A stretch of 64,000 nt of DNA from Pseudomonadota bacterium (GTDB taxonomy: Bacteria; Pseudomonadota; Gammaproteobacteria; Xanthomonadales; SZUA-38): NCBI GenBank assembly GCA_039033415.1, contig JBCCCR010000012.1, positions 62,001-126,000 on the forward strand. The letters run 5' to 3'. Below are positions 17,129-25,211 of the stretch, piece after piece (position 1 is the first letter of the stretch; every line of letters begins with the position of its first letter). The notes under the pieces were generated by a model. It did no database searches. It saw only the letters and a program-made list of their open reading frames with translations, and had not been told where the DNA came from. The position numbers and the translations under genes are program-made.

Positions 17129-18702
17129 TTACCTGGCTCTCGTTGAACTGCTCGATCAGCGTAATCACCCTGCTGGTAGTCAGGCTGCTGAAAAACGCAC
17201 CGGCGCAGATTGGATTTTTCGCTGCTTGTGTGGCTCTTGCTTGCTGGTGTCTCCCGCTACAGCCAATTGTTGTGACTGAGGCGCCACAGATGGTCACAGA
17301 CTACGACATCGTGCCCATCGGTCCAGCGCTACTAGAATCCACGGTGCCAGTGCAAGCGACTAGTGAAGTCGACTTCTGGCCTATCGCGCTGCTGTCGTCA
17401 GCCTTCATTGGACTTCTGGTTCTGTGCTTTAGAGGTTGGCAGAGCATGATTCTGGTGCGGCGTCTGCATATGCAAAGTCGGCCAGTAGCCGCCGAGGGTT
17501 TGCCACCGCCATTCGCGGTGTCCGCCAGTCGTATCAGGGTCGTACCTGGCCGGACTGCGATGACGTCAGGGCTCTTTCGGCCAACTGTCTGGATTGGCGA
17601 GGAGCTCCTAGCGAGACCCGAAGTTGAATCAGTCCTGGCCCATGAACTTACCCATGCAAAGCGGCTGGATAATATTTGGGTTCTCGCGATAGAAATGGTC
17701 CGTCATGCTCTGTGGTGGAACCCGCTAGTTTGGGTTCTGGCCGACCTGGCCAGGACGCGACTCGAAATGTCATGCGATGAGGCGAGCGCTACCAAGCTGG
17801 CGGCGGGCCACTACCTGCGACAGGTGACCCAGCTCGCACAGTTTTTGCCGACCCAAAACGCGTTCGGTGCGTCTGCCATTGCCGGTCGGAAAGCCATTGT
17901 GGACCGAATCGAACACCTTGCGTCCCACCCCAGACTCACGGCCCGACATCTTGCGGTGATCGGAGCGGCGCTGGCCCTACTAATCTCCGTGGTTTTGCAG
18001 GCTGAGGAAAGGCAACCGTCGCCGTTGGGGAAATCAGCGAGCACTTCGCTTTCAATCGCGGATGACGGTAGTTACGAGCTTAATCTTGATAACGCTCACT
18101 ATGGTGCTGCGATTCAGATGCTGGCAAGTCTTGGGCGGCTCCACGTGCTCGCCCATCCTGAGATTAATCACCATAGAATCACCGTAACGATTGTCGGTAC
18201 AACGGAGAATTGGATGGACGGTGTTAATGCGCTTCTTAACGCCAACCCTGATTTTAGTGACCGATTTGGTGTTGCCAGAGAAGGTGAAAACCTTTTGCTA
18301 GCCGCCAAAGAGTTACTTGAGCCCGAGAACCGGACATGGCTGGGCGTCGCCTTAATTATGGGACATATGAAACCAGCTCCCGATGATCTGTCGCTGCCGA
18401 GAGTTTCAGCGGATCTCTTGGTAAGAATCGACGATATCGAAATGCAGCGACCTGATTTACTGCTCGTCAATAAGAACTGGTTCGGAGTCCGCCAGGCTGG
18501 TTTCGAAGTCAACGTCAAACCCACGATCCTGGAAGGTGACCAGATCCTCATCGAATTTCGAATTAGCGAGATCGATTCAGGAAAACTCGTCGCCACGCCT
18601 TCTTTACTCACGCTTCCGGAGAAAGATGCGATTGTGGAGATTGGTACGGATGAGACAGTAATCCGTGTCGAAGTGACGCCCCGGCTTCTTACCTCGGCGT
18701 AA
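17125..18702 (+). CDS. M56-family (BlaR1/MecR1-like) membrane metalloprotease with secretin-N-like C-terminal domain
   Basis: Signal-transducing membrane protease paired with the BlaI repressor. In 525 residues: hydrophobic segments near 10-50 and 86-103; zinc site HELTH (173-177) with a likely third ligand in CDEAS (217-221); a further membrane span at about 277-293; then a C-terminal part that is not a penicillin-binding domain. It starts with a segment (about 315-375: LNLDNAHYGAAIQMLASLG and ITVTIVGTTENWMDGVNALL) like the STN/secretin N-terminal fold, and ends with beta-rich VKPTILEGDQILIEF, VATPSLLTLPEKDAIVEIG and IRVEVTPRL, like the end of secretin-type modules. The sensed ligand is thus unlikely to be a beta-lactam. 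Confidence 0.85.
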   Translation: MITWLSLNCSISVITLLVVRLLKNAPAQIGFFAACVALACWCLPLQPIVVTEAPQMVTDYDIVPIGPALLESTVPVQATSEVDFWPIALLSSAFIGLLVLCFRGWQSMILVRRLHMQSRPVAAEGLPPPFAVSASRIRVVPGRTAMTSGLFRPTVWIGEELLARPEVESVLAHELTHAKRLDNIWVLAIEMVRHALWWNPLVWVLADLARTRLEMSCDEASATKLAAGHYLRQVTQLAQFLPTQNAFGASAIAGRKAIVDRIEHLASHPRLTARHLAVIGAALALLISVVLQAEERQPSPLGKSASTSLSIADDGSYELNLDNAHYGAAIQMLASLGRLHVLAHPEINHHRITVTIVGTTENWMDGVNALLNANPDFSDRFGVAREGENLLLAAKELLEPENRTWLGVALIMGHMKPAPDDLSLPRVSADLLVRIDDIEMQRPDLLLVNKNWFGVRQAGFEVNVKPTILEGDQILIEFRISEIDSGKLVATPSLLTLPEKDAIVEIGTDETVIRVEVTPRLLTSA

Positions 18703-18892
18703 ACGCCGGAATGCATCGAATTCCGCGGTGATAATCTCATGCAACCGAAGCGCCTTTAGAGAATTTAGACATCACGTATTCCCAGTATCAGTAGACAGCG
18801 CTAAGTTCTCTTGCTGGATGGGTTGGCCAATGAAATCTTCCGAAGCCACTCGCTCGTGCTTCGAGCTCTATAAGACGTTTGGTGATTGATTC

Positions 18893-19531
18893 GTGACATT
18901 CAGCTCGGAACGCCGGTCGTTTGAAAAAGACCTTCTGAAGGTCCTCCCTACCAAACTAAGGGGGTCTCGATGGAAGAAGAAGCAAAATGCGATCTTTTGC
19001 GAGTTATGTGGGTTCTACTTCGATGTATTTGTCAGTGTATTTGTCAACGACCGAAAAACGACTTTCTCGATGTCGGCAAAGCCGATGACGTTAGACACGC
19101 ACTATTGGAACATCACTGGTCTGGAATCCAACAATTCCGAACCTCTGTCATTTCGAAGTTGGGGTGCGTTTACTTGTCCCGGGCTGCCATTGCGCGAGGA
19201 ATCAATCTTCGATGAAGGAATGGGCACGGATGTGCTGGCGAGAAAGCTTTTGGAGTGGGCCGACTCTCAAGTTGAAACGGCGTTGCACAGACTGACGGCT
19301 GAGAGCTTTTCCAGTGCAGTTGCAAGACATCCCAATCACGTTGAACGAGGGACATACGCTATCTCCTATGTCACCTCCCTAATTGCGGAAGGCAATTTCA
19401 AGGCCGCGAGACAAGCGGCAGTTGCTTATGCAGACGGATCGGTGGAATCAGCTCACAAGCATAGGCATCTCGGCCGTGACTTCCATGAAATCGCTGTCGA
19501 TTGGATAGATTCAATGGAGGAAAACAACTGA
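18893..19531 (+). CDS. Hypothetical protein
   Basis: A 212-residue product from a GTG start; not recognised with confidence. There is no signal peptide, so it is cytoplasmic. The first 90 residues (SFEKDLLKVLPTKLRGSRWK, CELCGFYFDVFVSVF, THYWNITGLE) faintly resemble the DUF4304-type proteins found near toxins and immunity genes: a basic helix followed by strand-type repeats. The C-terminal third is helical (ISYVTSLIAEGNFKAARQAA). It stands alone after the BlaI/M56 pair in the island. An immunity or defence role is only a guess from context. Confidence 0.55.
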   Translation: MTFSSERRSFEKDLLKVLPTKLRGSRWKKKQNAIFCELCGFYFDVFVSVFVNDRKTTFSMSAKPMTLDTHYWNITGLESNNSEPLSFRSWGAFTCPGLPLREESIFDEGMGTDVLARKLLEWADSQVETALHRLTAESFSSAVARHPNHVERGTYAISYVTSLIAEGNFKAARQAAVAYADGSVESAHKHRHLGRDFHEIAVDWIDSMEENN

Positions 19532-19706
19532 TGAATGCCTCTTCCTGACCGGACTCAGATTGTTAAATTGAAATTCCCACGGAGCACCAGACGGGTTCCG
19601 CCCGTGGTTCTGGCTGATCCACCTTCAGTCGATCGGATCATGGGTGTTTCGCAAGGACACATGGCGGAAACCCAATTTGGATCTGAGCCCGGTCTCGCCG
19701 CTAAAA

Positions 19707-20141
19707 CTACTGTCCCCGCGGACGCATGTCGCGCAACAGTTGTCGCTCTACGGTCGCTTTTTCAGCCGCCACAATTTGCCCACAGGCATTGATACCACCG
19801 ATCCCTGGGGGAGGCGACAGAAAAACAAGATATTCGTAACCCTCGAACACTTTGTAGGACCCGTATGAGTCTAACCAAGTGCCTACTTCGACCACCTCGC
19901 TTTCATTCGTACCCTTAAATGCTTCGGTTACGCGAAGTCTTGCGATTTGCCTTTTCTCGATCTTGACGCCCGGCGCCCGCTCTTCGTATTCAATCGTTTG
20001 GTCCACCACTTTACCCACAAATATTCGCGCGGAGCGTTCCAAATAGAACTCTACGCGTTCGTGGGGATCGGATATTTCCGGACTGCACGAGCTGCCGAAC
20101 AAACTGGCTAGCAAGACTCCGGCTTGGCCTAATTGGTCCAT
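19707..20141 (-). CDS. Small TIMP/netrin-like exported protein
   Basis: The 144 residues show the TIMP-like pattern: a Cys near the end of a short hydrophobic start (LLASLFGSSCSPEI), then ARIFVGKVVD about 25 residues later, a long strand pair (KIEKRQIARLRVTEAFKGT), VFEGYEYLVFLSPP and INACGQI. The N-terminal signal is short and lacks positive charge, so the true start may differ or the signal may be eroded. It may be a lipoprotein. It is the second gene of this domain type in the accessory region (compare 5605-6912). Confidence 0.65.
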   Translation of the reverse strand: MDQLGQAGVLLASLFGSSCSPEISDPHERVEFYLERSARIFVGKVVDQTIEYEERAPGVKIEKRQIARLRVTEAFKGTNESEVVEVGTWLDSYGSYKVFEGYEYLVFLSPPPGIGGINACGQIVAAEKATVERQLLRDMRPRGQ

Positions 20142-20162
20142 ACCATCACAACTTCTTTTTGC

Positions 20163-20365
20163 TGAGGCGATTTAGCATTTCGCTAAATAATTGTTTTCTA
20201 TAGGTATTGAAGCCAAACAGGCTTCGATGTACTGTATAGCGGTCGTGGTCGTTCGACCGCGTTTCCTTTTCCCATTTCACGACCCTACATCGGGGGAATA
20301 GGGACCCGGTCTCATTGAGACCGCTAAGTCCGGTAAGCTGTATTCGGAGTTTTTCCTACCCAAGA
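20163..20365. repeat. Structured tandem element, copy 1
   Basis: One of two diverged copies about 292-296 bases apart. Shared parts in order: palindrome TTTAGC-N5-GCTAAA (20171-20187); a hairpin-forming CCC-TACATC-GGG segment (about 20283); a stem-loop CGGTCTC-ATT-GAGACCG (20307-20323); and GGAGTTTTTCCT near 20346. Copy 1 also has GAAGCC-AAACA-GGCTTC (20209-20225) and CGGTCG...CGACCG hairpins. No reading frame is conserved between the copies. Function unknown; it may be a small RNA, a regulator site or a recombination site of the island. Confidence 0.5.
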
Positions 20366-20461
20366 TGGCCCGCAAGCTTTATAGAAATCCTGCGGTGGCG
20401 CCGCCGATTTTTTTCATGCCGACGACCCATAGGACAACGGCATCTTGAACGCCGGAAGAGT

Positions 20462-20660
20462 TTTTAGCATTCTGCTAAATAACTGATTTAATTGAACATA
20501 TTGACTCCAGGTCGGTTTCAATATAACCTCGAAGCCAATTAGTCGTCCGACCACTCGCCTCCCCTTTTCTGATCCCGATCCCACGACGGGAGGATATACA
20601 CCTGTTCTCAATGAGAACAGTAACGCCGTAAAAGCCGTACCTGAGTTTTTTCTCGCCTAA
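20462..20660. repeat. Structured tandem element, copy 2
   Basis: Matches copy 1 in layout: palindrome TTTAGCA-TTC-TGCTAAA (20463-20479), TCCC-ACGAC-GGGA (about 20579-20591), stem-loop CTGTTCTC-AAT-GAGAACAG (20602-20620), then TGAGTTTTTTCT near 20642. Against copy 1 the main stem differs by paired changes (G-C to T-A and C-G to T-A) that keep it closed, while flanking sequence has drifted. That pattern points to selection on structure. Confidence 0.5.
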
Positions 20661-21020
20661 AAGTTCTCAAAATAAACTCAATCGCATTGGCACCGGGCTT
20701 TTTGTCGCCGTTTTCGCAACACAGAAACAATAACTCGGACTTTAGGCACCAAAAGCCTCCGCATGCTACTTTTTCGGCTACTGCGCGTTGCGCGGCCGAA
20801 GTGTGCTCTACCCCCCCCTTTTGATCGAGCCACCCAGGTTGGGTCGCGTTAGCCGAGGTCCCCGATTCCTGTTCGATTCGCAAATCCAAACGAATCACCT
20901 CTGGTTTGGCCGCTCCCAAGCCTCTTAGTTTTCAACTGCTCATTCATGGTGTTCAAGCAATCGACGATTGCCACGTACCCAAAGATCCGATGATTGTCGC
21001 GGTGTACCAACTAGACGCTT

Positions 21021-21059
21021 GCCCGCGTCACTACCAGCGAAGCCTGTAGTGACGCGGGC
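21021..21059. repeat. Perfect 14-bp hairpin
   Basis: GCCCGCGTCACTAC (21021-21034) and its exact complement (21046-21059) flank an 11-base loop. No T-run follows on either strand, so it is not an ordinary terminator. It could be an RNA stem or a protein site of the integrative element. Confidence 0.6.
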
Positions 21060-21275
21060 CGCAAACCCAATAACTGCGGGGTATTCGGCCCGGAATTTTC
21101 CGGTACGGGCGAGTGATCTGGTCGTATAGTTAATCCCACAACCGGCTCCTCAGCGGCTCTGAGGAACTCTTCGGGCTAACGCCCTACACAACTTCGGTTG
21201 TATTCGAGCCGCGCCAATAACGCGTACTCACTATCAATTCGACTTCGGTCCTAAAGGTTAAGGAGGTGATCAAAC

Positions 21276-21362
21276 TTGATACCACATTCAATTCATTCGT
21301 CCGTATGGACGTTAGATTTTGCGCCGGAACCATCCTCAACGAGGAGAACCGGCGTTGCCTGA
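21276..21362 (+). CDS. Possible 28-codon leader peptide after an unusually strong ribosome site
   Basis: TAAGGAGGTGATC at 21259-21271 is complementary to 13 bases of the usual 16S rRNA 3' end, far beyond a normal site. A TTG codon follows at 21276 with suitable spacing and opens a 28-residue frame (begins MIPHSIHSSVWTLDF, ends GVA) that stops with TGA at 21360-21362. The hairpins just upstream could control access to the site. The peptide matches nothing I know; a leader or regulatory peptide is possible, and the match could also be chance. Confidence 0.3.
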   Translation: MIPHSIHSSVWTLDFAPEPSSTRRTGVA

Positions 21363-21591
21363 TGCTCAGGCGCTTTCAGATGAATGGGGAGTGGTGTCCC
21401 CGGACCTGTGCCTAAATGGTTTCGTTTGCTACGGCGACGGATAGGTCAGAAACACTAACCAACATGCCAACACCATTGAGAAATCTGAAAAACCAATCAA
21501 ACGCGCGATGCCGTTTCCTACGACCGCGGAATCGCAGCGATTCATATCGTTCAATCAACCTTAGGCGAAACACTGGCGGCACGAACAAACT

Positions 21592-21945
21592 ATGAACCGG
21601 CGTGCCGTGATTACACCCAGGCTTTTGCGTCTTCGCGACGCGCCGGCCTACCTCGGAATGGATCGAAACCGATTTAATCGGGAGGTGCGGCCGTTCCTGA
21701 CGAGGGTGCCCATCGGCCGACATGGAATTGCTTTTGACCGACTTGAACTCGACCAGTGGGTGGACGACTATATCTCCCGCAACGGGCGTCCCGGTCGATT
21801 GCAAGGAGAATCACTATGGGACGCAAAAAGACACCCGGTCTTGTCAAGAGATCGGGGATTTGGCACATCGACAAACGGATCGAAGGGCTCAGAGTTTGCC
21901 AAAGCACTGGCTCAGCTGAACTCGCCGAAGCGCAGCGATACTTAG
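21592..21945 (+). CDS. AlpA/excisionase-like helix-turn-helix protein
   Basis: A 117-residue protein whose N-terminal half has the AlpA/excisionase-type winged helix: RLLRLRDAPAYLGMDRNRF (about 10-28) with the wing VPIGRHGIAFDRLELDQWVDDYI. Small proteins of this kind regularly precede a tyrosine integrase in proteobacterial islands and act as excision directionality factor or integrase regulator. The C-terminal third is encoded over the start of the integrase gene in another frame (overlap 21816-21945), which fits coupled expression of the two. Confidence 0.75.
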   Translation: MNRRAVITPRLLRLRDAPAYLGMDRNRFNREVRPFLTRVPIGRHGIAFDRLELDQWVDDYISRNGRPGRLQGESLWDAKRHPVLSRDRGFGTSTNGSKGSEFAKALAQLNSPKRSDT

Positions 21946-22898
21946 CCAGGCTATCCGAGACGATTCGCAGCGCCAAGGTCTACGGCGTCAGGCCGGATAG
22001 AACGTTCGAGCAGGCGGCGATCAAATTTGTTCGTGAGAACCAGCACAAGCGGTCACTCAACCGAGACATCTGTTGTCTCAAGCAACTGATGCCGTTCATC
22101 GGGGATCTGCCAATCAACCGCATTCATCGCGGCACACTCGATCCATGGATCGATCATCGACGAGAGGAGGGTAGGGCAACCGGAACAATAAACCACGGTT
22201 TGAAAGTGGTTCGGCGTATCTTGAATCTCGCCGAATACGAATGGTTCGACGAACAGGGTCTAACCTGGTTGGACCGCGCGCCACGAATCAAGCTGCTTCC
22301 CGATACCAACAAGCGACAGCCGTATCCGCTGAACTGGGACGAGCAACAACAGCTGTTTTCACAGCTTCCGTCACATCTCGCGGAGATGGCGCTATTTGCG
22401 GTCAATACTGGCTGCCGAGACAGCGAGATTTGTCGTTTGCGCTGGGATTGGGAAGTGAAGGTTCCACAGCTGGATACCTTTGTGTTCATTGTTCCAGGAA
22501 GTTTCGTAAAAAACGGCGACGAACGGCTGATTGTCTTGAACAACATTGCCCGCTCGGTGGTGAATTCACGACGGGGCAAACACCCCTACAATGTCTTCAC
22601 CCATCGAGGCAAGCCGGTACAAAGGATGCTCAATAGCTCCTGGTGCAGGGTTCGAAAAGCCGTTGGACTCCCGCAGGTTCGGGTCCATGATTTGAAGCAC
22701 ACTTTCGGCCGCCGATTGAGGGCCGCTGGAGTGAGTTTCGAAGATCGGCAGGATCTACTGGGTCACCGTTCGGATCGCATGACCACACACTACTCGGCGG
22801 CGGAGCTTACGAGGCTCATTGAGGCTGCCAATACGGTGTGCGAACGGAAAGGAAACCGCCCCGAATTGGTCGTTTTGAGACGAATTAGCGTGTCCTGA
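21816..22898 (+). CDS. Tyrosine recombinase / phage-type integrase (intact)
   Basis: A 360-residue integrase from the ATG at 21816, which has AAGGAGA just before it; the frame is open further upstream but that part overlaps the HTH gene. Order: an N-terminal Arm-type strand region (VKRSGIWHIDKRI), a core-binding SAM-like domain (about 60-150), and the catalytic domain with Arg in NTGCRDSEICRLRW, His-x-x-Arg in VHDLKHTFGRR, His in LLGHRS and the nucleophile Tyr in TTHYSAAEL. All catalytic residues are present. The gene ends 55 bases before the tRNA-Phe 3' end, the expected place for an integrase that targets this tRNA. A decayed relative lies at 11.9 kb. Confidence 0.93.
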   Translation: MGRKKTPGLVKRSGIWHIDKRIEGLRVCQSTGSAELAEAQRYLARLSETIRSAKVYGVRPDRTFEQAAIKFVRENQHKRSLNRDICCLKQLMPFIGDLPINRIHRGTLDPWIDHRREEGRATGTINHGLKVVRRILNLAEYEWFDEQGLTWLDRAPRIKLLPDTNKRQPYPLNWDEQQQLFSQLPSHLAEMALFAVNTGCRDSEICRLRWDWEVKVPQLDTFVFIVPGSFVKNGDERLIVLNNIARSVVNSRRGKHPYNVFTHRGKPVQRMLNSSWCRVRKAVGLPQVRVHDLKHTFGRRLRAAGVSFEDRQDLLGHRSDRMTTHYSAAELTRLIEAANTVCERKGNRPELVVLRRISVS

Positions 22899-22917
22899 CT
22901 CACGCAAGAAAAAATCC

Positions 22918-23028
<111 letters not shown>

Positions 23029-23184
23029 ATCGGTGTTGGAGGGTGTCGCGAGGGGCGCTATTAGACCTTTTGCGCGGCAGGGCGTCAAGGTTGTGCTGGC
23101 TGGCTCGCCGGCCGGGCTGTCGGTTGATTCCTGATCGTTTCCATGGTGAGGTCAAGCCCTCACCCTGACACGGCCGAGATGCTC

Positions 23185-23892
23185 ATGAGAATCCGTTGCC
23201 TGCTCGCCATTGGCGCCTGCGTTTGCGTCCTTTTGCCCCTTTCTGCGACCGCTGCCACGATCGCTGTTATCGGAACCGGTGATGTGGCGGGAGCCCTTGG
23301 CCCTCGCTTTGCTGAACTCGGCCACACCATCGTTTATGGGTCCCGCGATCCGGCGGCCGAAAAGGCTCAGCAGCTGGTTTCACGAACTGCGGCTGCTTCC
23401 GTGAGCGCGCCCGCGGACGCGGTCAAGGGCGCCGAGATTGTGGTGTTGGCGGTTCCCGCTGGTGTGGTAGTTTCGGTGGCGCAGTCTCTCGGAGACCTCG
23501 CAGGCAAGGTCATCATCGACCCGACCAATGCTTTTAGCTTTACCGAAAACCGGCTGGTGGTTGCAAAATCGCTCGAGCCGGTCGCCGTTTCTTTACAAAA
23601 CGCAATTCCCGGCGCGCGCGTTGTTAAGGCATTTCATGTATTGAACTGGCGGGTCATGGTCGAGCCGGAGCTGGCCGGCGGCCCAATGACCATTCCGATG
23701 GTGGGGGACGACAATGCCGCCAAAGCGACCGTCGCTGAGCTGGCCCATGGCATGGGGTTTCACACGATCGACCTGGGGCCGGTCCGCTATGCGCGTGAAC
23801 TGGAAGGACTGCTGGTGCTGTGGTTTAACGCTCGGCTCAACGGACAACCGTTCAACTACTATTTCCGTCCCGAGCCCGCGCGCTCTAACTGA
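23185..23892 (+). CDS. F420-dependent NADP reductase-like protein with signal peptide
   Basis: A Rossmann-fold protein of the NADP-oxidoreductase (F420-dependent) group, 235 residues from the ATG at 23185. Seen: TIAVIGTGDVAGALGPRF (dinucleotide loop GTGDVAG), VYGSRDP at the end of the second strand (NADP-type), ADAVKGAEIVVLAVPAG, and IIDPTNAF. A clear signal peptide (about 1-24, MRIRCLLAIGACVCVLLP then SATAA) precedes it. Cofactor binding in the periplasm would be unusual, so the partner and reaction are open; members of this family in proteobacteria often have no F420. First gene on the core side of the tRNA. Confidence 0.8.
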   Translation: MRIRCLLAIGACVCVLLPLSATAATIAVIGTGDVAGALGPRFAELGHTIVYGSRDPAAEKAQQLVSRTAAASVSAPADAVKGAEIVVLAVPAGVVVSVAQSLGDLAGKVIIDPTNAFSFTENRLVVAKSLEPVAVSLQNAIPGARVVKAFHVLNWRVMVEPELAGGPMTIPMVGDDNAAKATVAELAHGMGFHTIDLGPVRYARELEGLLVLWFNARLNGQPFNYYFRPEPARSN

Positions 23893-23895
23893 GAA

Positions 23896-24165
23896 TCACT
23901 CGGGGGGAACGTAGCCGGCAGGCCTGGCGCCGCCTGAACCGAAGAAAAAGTCCTCCATCTCCCGTTCCAGCAGCTTGCGGTGATCAGGATTGATTGGCGT
24001 CCAGCGGTTTTCGTTGATCAGCATCGTTTGATGGGCGAGCCACTGGCTCCAGGCTTGTTTACACACCTGGTCGTAGATTCGCTGGCCGAGCTCGCCGGGG
24101 TAGGGCACCCGATCAAGCCCTTCACCCTCTTCACCCATCAACACACAATTTACCGTTCTTGCCAT
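23896..24165 (-). CDS. yggX: Probable Fe(2+)-trafficking protein YggX
   Basis: A small cytoplasmic protein thought to protect iron-sulfur enzymes from oxidative damage by handling Fe(II). The 89 residues match the family in length and motif: [18 protein letters not shown] at the start with its conserved Cys7, [19 protein letters not shown], and [19 protein letters not shown] near the end. It overlaps the end of mutY by 16 bases, the usual gammaproteobacterial mutY-yggX arrangement, so it is translated from the same message. Confidence 0.96.
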   Translation of the reverse strand: MARTVNCVLMGEEGEGLDRVPYPGELGQRIYDQVCKQAWSQWLAHQTMLINENRWTPINPDHRKLLEREMEDFFFGSGGARPAGYVPPE

Positions 24166-25175
24166 GTCACCATGCCGCTGAAAAATTCATCCAGAAAGGA
24201 TTGTACAGGCCGAGGCAGGCCAAGTTGCGCAACTTCTTCCGCACCACACCAGCGGGTTTGCCTGTCCGACACGGCGTCGTGGCGGGCTGGCTCAACCAGT
24301 ACCGGCGTCATCGCGAGCTTAAAGTGCGTGAAGGTGTGATGGATCACGGGCGCGTCAGCGGTCACGTCAGCCGGTTCGCTGTCGTTCATCGGAAGGCTCC
24401 ACAAACCGCCCCAGATGCCCGACGGTGGTCGTTTCTCGAGCAGGACGGAGCCCTCGTCGGAAATGCACACGCTGAGCAACGCGCTGCGTTGGGGGATCTT
24501 GCGTTTAGGTTTTTTACCGGGGTAACCGGCCGGATTTCCATCGGCACGAGCCTGACATCCGGAAGACAGCGGGCAGGCGCCGCAGTCCGGCTGACGCCCC
24601 CGGCACAGGCTCGCCCCCAGGTCCATGATGGCCTGGGTATAGTCGGTGACCTGCTCCGTCGGTGTGTGCAGCTCCGCCAGGCTCCAAAGCGTTTTCAGCA
24701 CGTCGGACTTCCCAGGCCAGCCAGCCACGGCGTGATAGCGTGCAAGCACCCGCTTGGCATTGCCGTCCAAAATTGGATAGGGCATGCCGTGGGCCTGCGC
24801 GAGAATCGCCCCGGCCGTTGAGCGCCCGATCCCCGGGAGCTTGATGAGCTCGTCGATGTCCGTCGGCAGGTCACCGTTGTGTTCGGCCACGCAGCGCCGC
24901 GCGGTTTTGTGCAGATTGCGGGCGCGGCTGTAGTAGCCGAGGCCGGCCCACAGTGCCATGACCTCGTCGTCAGTTGCGGCTGCCAGGTGGGGCAGGGTGG
25001 GAAAACGCTCGATGAAGCGCTCGAAGTAACCGATTACGGTAGCCACCTGCGTCTGCTGCAGCATGACCTCCGATAGCCATACCCGGTAAGCCGTTCTGGG
25101 GTGCTGCCACGGCAGATCGTGCCGACCGTGCACCTTGTGCCAGGCCAGCAGCTTCTGAGCAAACGAGTCCATCAC
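24150..25175 (-). CDS. mutY: A/G-specific adenine DNA glycosylase MutY
   Basis: Removes adenine paired with 8-oxoguanine or guanine. The 341 residues carry [10 protein letters not shown] (catalytic Glu), the helix-hairpin-helix [12 protein letters not shown], catalytic Asp in [13 protein letters not shown], the 4Fe-4S cluster Cys-x6-Cys-x2-Cys-x5-Cys ([17 protein letters not shown]), and a C-terminal NUDIX-like domain for recognition of the oxidised base ([23 protein letters not shown]). Length is normal. It is followed by overlapping yggX. Confidence 0.97.
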   Translation of the reverse strand: MMDSFAQKLLAWHKVHGRHDLPWQHPRTAYRVWLSEVMLQQTQVATVIGYFERFIERFPTLPHLAAATDDEVMALWAGLGYYSRARNLHKTARRCVAEHNGDLPTDIDELIKLPGIGRSTAGAILAQAHGMPYPILDGNAKRVLARYHAVAGWPGKSDVLKTLWSLAELHTPTEQVTDYTQAIMDLGASLCRGRQPDCGACPLSSGCQARADGNPAGYPGKKPKRKIPQRSALLSVCISDEGSVLLEKRPPSGIWGGLWSLPMNDSEPADVTADAPVIHHTFTHFKLAMTPVLVEPARHDAVSDRQTRWCGAEEVAQLGLPRPVQSFLDEFFSGMVTWQER

Positions 25176-25211
25176 CGCCGCGCCTTTAACAAGAATCAGT
25201 GCGGAACAGGC

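Larger units (their letters stand above)
20661..21591. other. Gene-free, hairpin-rich stretch before the AlpA/integrase module
   Basis: No reading frame here looks real on either strand. From about 21000 to 21270 there is a run of small hairpins, several with UUCG-type loops: ACAAC-TTCG-GTTGT (near 21190), GAC-TTCG-GTC (21241-21250), GGGC-TAAC-GCCC (near 21175). A GGGGA...TCCCC hairpin lies near 21390-21405. The 20661-21000 part shows nothing I can name. The position, just before the excisionase/integrase genes, suggests a control or recombination region. Confidence 0.45.

Noticed and set aside
19535-19792. An 85-codon plus-strand frame after the hypothetical gene at 18893
   Set aside because: Its last third is antisense to the TIMP-like gene and the rest has no recognisable pattern or ribosome site.
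19644-19868. Plus-strand frame resembling an Rhs tail (YGRFFSRH, DTTDPWG)
   Set aside because: The resemblance is only a few residues, out of the usual order, and the frame is antisense to the TIMP-like gene.
20608-20919. A 103-codon minus-strand frame in the structured region
   Set aside because: It runs through copy 2 of the structured element, is not conserved in copy 1 and shows no domain; kept as non-coding.
21259-21271. TAAGGAGGTGATC as a fragment of inverted 16S rRNA
   Set aside because: Only 13 bases match and the flanks do not resemble rRNA, so it is treated as a ribosome-binding sequence.
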